DNA of 64,000 bases from Plectrocnemia conspersa (lineage: Eukaryota; Arthropoda; Insecta; Trichoptera; Polycentropodidae): assembly GCA_009617715.1 (NCBI GenBank), contig VTFK01000578.1, forward strand, positions 1 through 64,000, written 5' to 3'. The position numbers were made by a program, and so were the translations under genes. Position 1 is the stretch's first letter, and each line of letters starts with the position of its first letter. The notes under the pieces are model-generated. The model was not told where the DNA came from and did not search any database. It worked only from the letters and a program-made list of their open reading frames with translations. Shown one piece after another: positions 59,466 through 64,000 of the stretch.

Positions 59466-59650
59466 CTGAACTCGGGCTTCGGATAAAGAGGTCTTGGAGG
59501 CCAGTCGCTCTCTGGTAGACACGCATGGGTAGTGCGATTTTTCGAATTCTTTCTCTAGTTCTTCAAGCTGGTCGGGGCTGAAAGTGGTCCTGTTCCTTCG
59601 GAACTTGGGTTGTTCTCCGTCTAAAGATCCTGTGTCGTCACCGTCTACAT
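59466..59650 (-). CDS. eyg: eyegone-type Pax protein, exon with homeodomain residues 1-46
   Basis: This 185-bp exon is flanked by an acceptor (TTTTGAACAG/ATGTAG) and a donor (GTTCAG/GTGATT). Its first two bases complete a codon begun by the final G of exon 62461-62748, giving Asp; 61 full codons follow. A short acidic leader ([15 protein letters not shown]) precedes homeodomain positions 1-46, with R5, F8 and helices 1 and 2 readable as [20 protein letters not shown] followed by [20 protein letters not shown]. It stops at Q46, and the intron between homeodomain residues 46 and 47 is the classic position in paired-class genes. The following intron is only 118 bp (59348-59465). The wording of helices 1-3 is closest, from memory, to Drosophila Eyg/Toe rather than Pax6 or Gooseberry. 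Confidence 0.95.
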
Positions 59651-62460
59651 CTGTTCAAAAATAATATAATATGAAACCTAAGCAAACTTTGACCTAATAT
59701 AAAATACATTTAAATTATTGCTTATGATATGTAATATATTAAGCAGTTCATATAAACATGTTTTTAATCTGAATTTTTACTTTTTGACTAATATTAGTCA
59801 AATATTCCGAGTAAGAAATGTTACAAAAATTTTTGTCAGGATTATATTTGTATAGTATTTAATTATATATGTTACAGTATTAGTTATATTTATATGATCA
59901 TTTATGTGAAATTAAATTTTATCAGTAAATATATTTCTACTGGCAAAAATATTATTTAACTGATGTGCGCTAGTGAAATTATATACTTATAATTATATTC
60001 TTAGCGGTCATTAAACTCAGTTTGACAAAATTTAGGTTAGCTTTAGGTTTAAACAGCAAATAGATTCTTTGCAGCTGTCAAATTAAGTTACAAAAACCGT
60101 ATAGTGAACCGCTAGTGAAATTTTAAATTAATTGATTGATACATTATCTCCGGTTTTGTTAATGAAATTGTATTTCTACTAGTGAAAATATAAAAAATAC
60201 ACTTTCACTATAATTATTTTTTATTGAAAAATATATTTTTTTCGTAATGGGCGATATATAATTTTTACCCAATAATTACTTGCATATATTTAATTGGTTA
60301 AATGTTTGACTACTAATATGTTTTCTTTTGGCACATACAGTTTTGATTAATGAAAATAATTTTAATAAATATTTAAAATGTGGATAAAATTTGTATGTTA
60401 TTATATAAAATAACATATTAAGATACTTTTTCTAGCGATTCTCATACAAAAAACATAAAATCGAGTACAAACGATTGAAAATCTTATTGCGTAAATTATT
60501 AAAAGCATTATATTCCAATATAATTATTTATAAAAAACGGGACTAGTTCTATTTGTGTAATATTTAAAAATAGTTCTATGTGTGTAATATTTAAGGGTAA
60601 CTGTTTATTTACTAATTGCTATTTTATTAAAAAAAAATGAGAGAATTTATTAGCAAAAAAAAATTGAGAGTTTTAAAATTAACGAATAAGTATTCATTGA
60701 TATATATCACGTTATTTATAATTTGTAGTAAAACTTTAAGTCTTAACTAAAGCTAAGATATAATATGATTTACGATTAGCAATAGAATTAATATAAGCAG
60801 TTATAACAAAAATACTTATGACTACCAATAAGAGCAGATTTTATGTGACACAATAATATTATTTTCTAGTAGTAGTTTTTGTAGCGATTTTTGTACAAAA
60901 ATTTGTTAAAAATTATTTTAATAAATGACATTTTAATTAGAAACTAAATAAGTCTTATTTAAAAAAATCATATAAATAAACTTTTAGGCAAAAAAAAATA
61001 ATCAAATTTAAGCTTCGAGAAAAACTAAAAAAAAAATTAGAAATGATGAAAATAATCTTATGGTAGATAATACATAAAAAATTAAATTAAAAATACATTT
61101 TATTTATTTCTACAATTTTTTTTATTATTTTTAATGGATTTAAATATATATACTTTGCATCATTGACGATAAAAATGTGATTTTTAAAATAAAAACATGA
61201 TTTTTAAACCCTGATGTTTATTTGATAATTAGTCATTTTGTTAATGTCATATAACAAAATTAATATTTGTTGTTAAATTTATATCTTGATAAATAGAATT
61301 TCTCACTTTGCACAAAATAATTGAAAACAACTATAACAAAGATTTTTTTGTAACTATAGACTACAAAACCATATTTTATGCATCACTATATTATAAGTTG
61401 TATAATTTTTTTATATATACAAGTGATTCACTGATAAAATTTCTATACAAAAAAAATCAAGCACTAAAATCAGTTTCATTATTGTTAAATTTGGTTCGCT
61501 TCATAATGTGTTATAATTAATAATAAAAATAAGATTTTTAGAGACGGAAATCAGTTGCATAGCTAATTTATATGAGGAGAAATTTATTTGCAAAATAATA
61601 TTTAAGTACAAAAAAACATTCAGGCAAAAACTGGTAGTAATATTAAAATCAAATTACTCACTTTGTGATTAAAATAATGACAAAAATATCAGCTCTAAGT
61701 TATCTACAGATTTTTTGCATTACAACAATATTAAATAGCATTATTTTGTAAAACTCGAAAATAGTTCGTTATAATTATTGAAAATAAATATTACGTAGCT
61801 GATTTCTATGTAGACTTGCCTGTTTATTTACTAAACAGTGTTTTTGTCAAAAATAATTTTGTTAAATCCCAAAATTTTAACTTAGTAGCAGTAAAACTCG
61901 TATTTTTATTTAATTCCCAATAAATAAAAATTCATAGTTTGCGATATAAATAACAAGAACCACTTTAAAGAATTATTTTTTTGCTGATTACTTTCCACAG
62001 AAGTATCATTACAATAGCAAATATTAAAATGTTGTAAGACATAAAATGAAAATAGGCAAAAATTTACTAGAAAATCATAATTAAATATGTTTTTTGAAAC
62101 CAAGTTTTTGCATTATTTTGCGACGAATAAAATATCAGAAATAAAACAGGATCATATTAGAAAAAATTTCTTTACGCAGGCATTAAACATTTTTTTTAAA
62201 TAAGTAAAATAATTATGCTTATATCAGCGTCTCAATTTATGCAAAATATTTTTGGATTAACTAAAAAATAAAGTATAAGTTAATTATCCATATTTTGATT
62301 CTCAATGTATTATGTTATATGTAGAAATCGATAGTTCTTTTACTAAATATAAATATATTTAAAAAGTTTTTAAATTATGTGTATATAATGCTTTTAAAAT
62401 AATATTAAAGTCTATGGTTTTGGAATAACATAATTCATTTTTGATGGATCTATTGCTTAC
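59651..62460 (-). other. intron of the eyegone-type gene (2.8 kb, AT-rich)
   Basis: This intron lies between the RED/linker exon and the homeodomain exon, bounded by GTAAGC (donor) and GAACAG (acceptor) on the minus strand. It is very AT-rich, with many A and T runs. I see no ORF with protein-like content, no repeat pair and no clear regulatory island in it. The short ORFs inside it are chance openings in AT-rich DNA. Confidence 0.85.
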
Positions 62461-62748
62461 CTATGAGTCCTCTTCCCGGCGAAGTCAAGAATCCTCCAGT
62501 TACATCATGGTGTAAATGATGTTGAGTAGAACCAGGTGGACTAGGGGGTGTTCTATGCAGTGGTGGTAAAGCAGGACCCCAAGCAGCAGCAGCTCCCCAT
62601 GGGAAAGCAGCACCATACGGAGGAGGTGGAGCGTAAAGTCCATAACCAGCAGCTCTAGCAAACTCTGCGGCAGCTCTCTCAGCAGCTCTGTTTCTCAAAA
62701 TTCGATTGATTGAAGAAACGCTCGGGGCCGTGGCGTTGGTGCAAACAC
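62461..62748 (-). CDS. eyg: eyegone-type Pax protein, exon with end of the RED subdomain and Ala/Pro-rich linker
   Basis: This 288-bp exon has an acceptor (TTTTTGTTGTAG/GTGTTT) and a donor (CTCATAG/GTAAGC). It starts with two bases of a split codon, has 95 full codons and ends with one base, which matches the phase of the homeodomain exon. The first residues, VCTNATAPSVSSINRILRNR, are the last helix of the RED half of a paired domain (the PSVSSINRILRNR signature is diagnostic). A low-complexity linker follows: an Ala-rich stretch, the PPPP-YGAAFPWG segment, then Pro/Ser- and His-rich stretches. The exon is much more GC-rich than its introns. Codons before this point (start, PAI remnant, rest of RED) must lie beyond 64000, because I find no paired-domain reading in 62760-64000. 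Confidence 0.93.
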
Positions 62749-62759
62749 CTACAACAAAA

Positions 62760-63540
62760 ATATTAATCCTTTACAAAGCTGCCGACACTCATAGTTACAA
62801 TCCGTCATCGAACGTTTGACAGGTCAAGGGTTTCCTGGAAACTGGGCGGCTTTCAACGTGATCGTCTCGAAGAGTTCAACGAATCCTGATCAATTAACGT
62901 CTCACGGATCTGTTCTATGTAAGGGTTATGATTCCAGGAAACTGGGAAGCGCCGGTCCCTGTGATCAGATAGAAAATCTGACAGGAGGCGCTCTATGAGC
63001 GCTCCCGTTATGAGCTTTCAATTTTGACGTGGACGTGTTAACGTGCGAGCTTTTGAAATAATGACCCGTTACTTTGTATCACTTATGAAGGGTGTGCACG
63101 TGTGATATTTATATTTTTTATTGTATGTCTATCTTATAAAAAAAAAATCATGTTAATATATTATCATTGGATACGGCTTAAAAATAATTTAAGTTAAACC
63201 ACATTATTTAAATCGCCAATGAAGGGCAATCACCTTTTTTTAAGTCGATAGACCGATTCATTTCCGTATCATCACGCAATTGTCGATTGACACGCCAAAT
63301 TGCTATTGTTCGATCGAAATCGAACACGTAATTAAGTCGAGCTTTTAATTTCGAGAGTTCAGTTTTAAACGAGCGAAATTAATTTAGTTTCCACAATCGA
63401 TCACAATCGACAATTTCCACGAAACGCTTCCTATGGCCACAAAGACCTTTTTCATGGGTCGTAATTAATCTGCGTGACTTTTAACAAATTTTCAACGGGC
63501 ATCGGCGGTTAACGTGTTGATTATTTTTATTATTATTAAT
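62760..63540. promoter_or_regulatory. candidate intronic cis-regulatory island upstream of the RED exon
   Basis: A non-AT-biased stretch within the intron 5' of exon 62461-62748. It contains several homeodomain-type cores (GTAATTAAGTCG near 63328, GAAATTAATTTAG near 63376, CGTAATTAATCTGCG near 63460, ATTATTAATTACCG near 63532) and repeated ATCGATCACAATCGA-type text near 63396. It also has a GCGCTCTATGAGCGCTC run near 62988. The short plus-strand ORF inside it does not look coding. The enhancer role is inferred from motif density and position only. Confidence 0.35.
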
Positions 63541-64000
63541 TACCGCAACAATTGAACCACGCGTGTATATTTTTTACAAGTGCATTATGTTTTAGGCATA
63601 TGCTTAAAAGTGTCAAAAGGAATATAAAAATATATAAGGAAGTAATTTTAGATTTTAATTTATGTTTTATACTAATTTTTCCTATACTTACGTTTTGTAA
63701 ATATACTTTTAAAGTCAAAAATTAAATATTTACAGTAAAAATTATTAGAGGAATAGATGTTTTTTAGATGGTTTTAATAGAGCCATAGATAATATAATAT
63801 TAAAATATTTTTTCAATTAATTAAATAATATGTATTATAATATACGTAAATATAGATATGAATCCATGAATTATCATAATGTACTTTGCTTTATAATATT
63901 TTTAACTTTTAACACCGCAAAAAATCAACAATGCACATTTTTTTAAGTTCATAAAACGCTTTACGCCTAATTAAAGCCAACCCAATTCAAGGTAGATCAA
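63541..64000. other. AT-rich intronic sequence to window end
   Basis: Continuation of the upstream intron of the eyegone-type gene. No exon, repeat or structured element was recognised. Confidence 0.6.

Noticed and set aside
62816..62998. 60-codon plus-strand ORF upstream of the RED exon
   Set aside because: It lies in the intron opposite the gene, has no recognisable domain, and fits a balanced regulatory patch better.
1..64000. CRISPR array, bacterial operon or phage region
   Set aside because: No regularly spaced identical repeats with unique spacers, no dense ORFs and no ribosome-binding sites; the spliced exons and LINE relics show an animal nuclear genome.

Overview
The window looks like a piece of an insect nuclear genome. 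It is very AT-rich and gene-poor, it carries insect-type non-LTR retrotransposon relics, and it has spliced exons with GT-AG introns. Its one convincing host gene is an eyegone-type Pax gene. The insect order cannot be fixed from what I see. There is no sign of prokaryotic organisation, CRISPR or an operon.

Gene: the 3' half of an eyegone/twin-of-eyegone orthologue lies on the minus strand between 58916 and 62748. It has three exons: the end of the RED part of the paired domain plus an Ala/Pro-rich linker (62461-62748), homeodomain residues 1-46 (59466-59650), and homeodomain residues 47-60 plus the C-terminal tail and stop (58916-59347). The splice phases agree across all joins, so about 300 C-terminal residues can be read. 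The 5' exons and promoter lie beyond 64000.

The other roughly 58 kb lies downstream of that gene and holds no intact gene. It alternates between very AT-rich stretches (for example 16.8-19.8, 34.3-36.9, 40.3-42.9 and 57.5-58.5 kb) and 200-900 bp islands of more balanced composition. Many islands carry TAATTA or TTAATTAA homeodomain-type sites. This is the usual look of a developmental-gene desert with candidate enhancers, which is an inference from composition and motifs only.

Mobile DNA: there are two related Jockey/CR1-group LINE copies on the plus strand (28.0-29.65 and 31.57-32.7 kb) and a third 3'-end stub of the same family on the minus strand (38.24-38.30 kb). Other relics are a separate Jockey fragment (32.9-33.8 kb, minus), an older Jockey relic (about 1.08-1.8 kb, minus), an unclassified RT relic (0.64-0.97 kb, plus) and an RTE-like relic (8.04-8.84 kb, minus). 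Two hAT-like non-autonomous elements have matching termini and near-matching 8-bp flanks (43302-43849 and 45916-46166). A foldback-like element is built from about 15-bp units (46.57-47.27 kb). All coding copies are broken.

The least expected signal is repeated local duplication of non-coding DNA in the desert: pairs at 9.3/13.9, 23.7/23.9, 39.9/40.2, 49.1/49.9 and 56.7/57.0 kb. There is also a near-perfect palindrome of about 80 bp at 22.7 kb and a possible degenerate coding segment of unknown identity at 16.1-16.56 kb.
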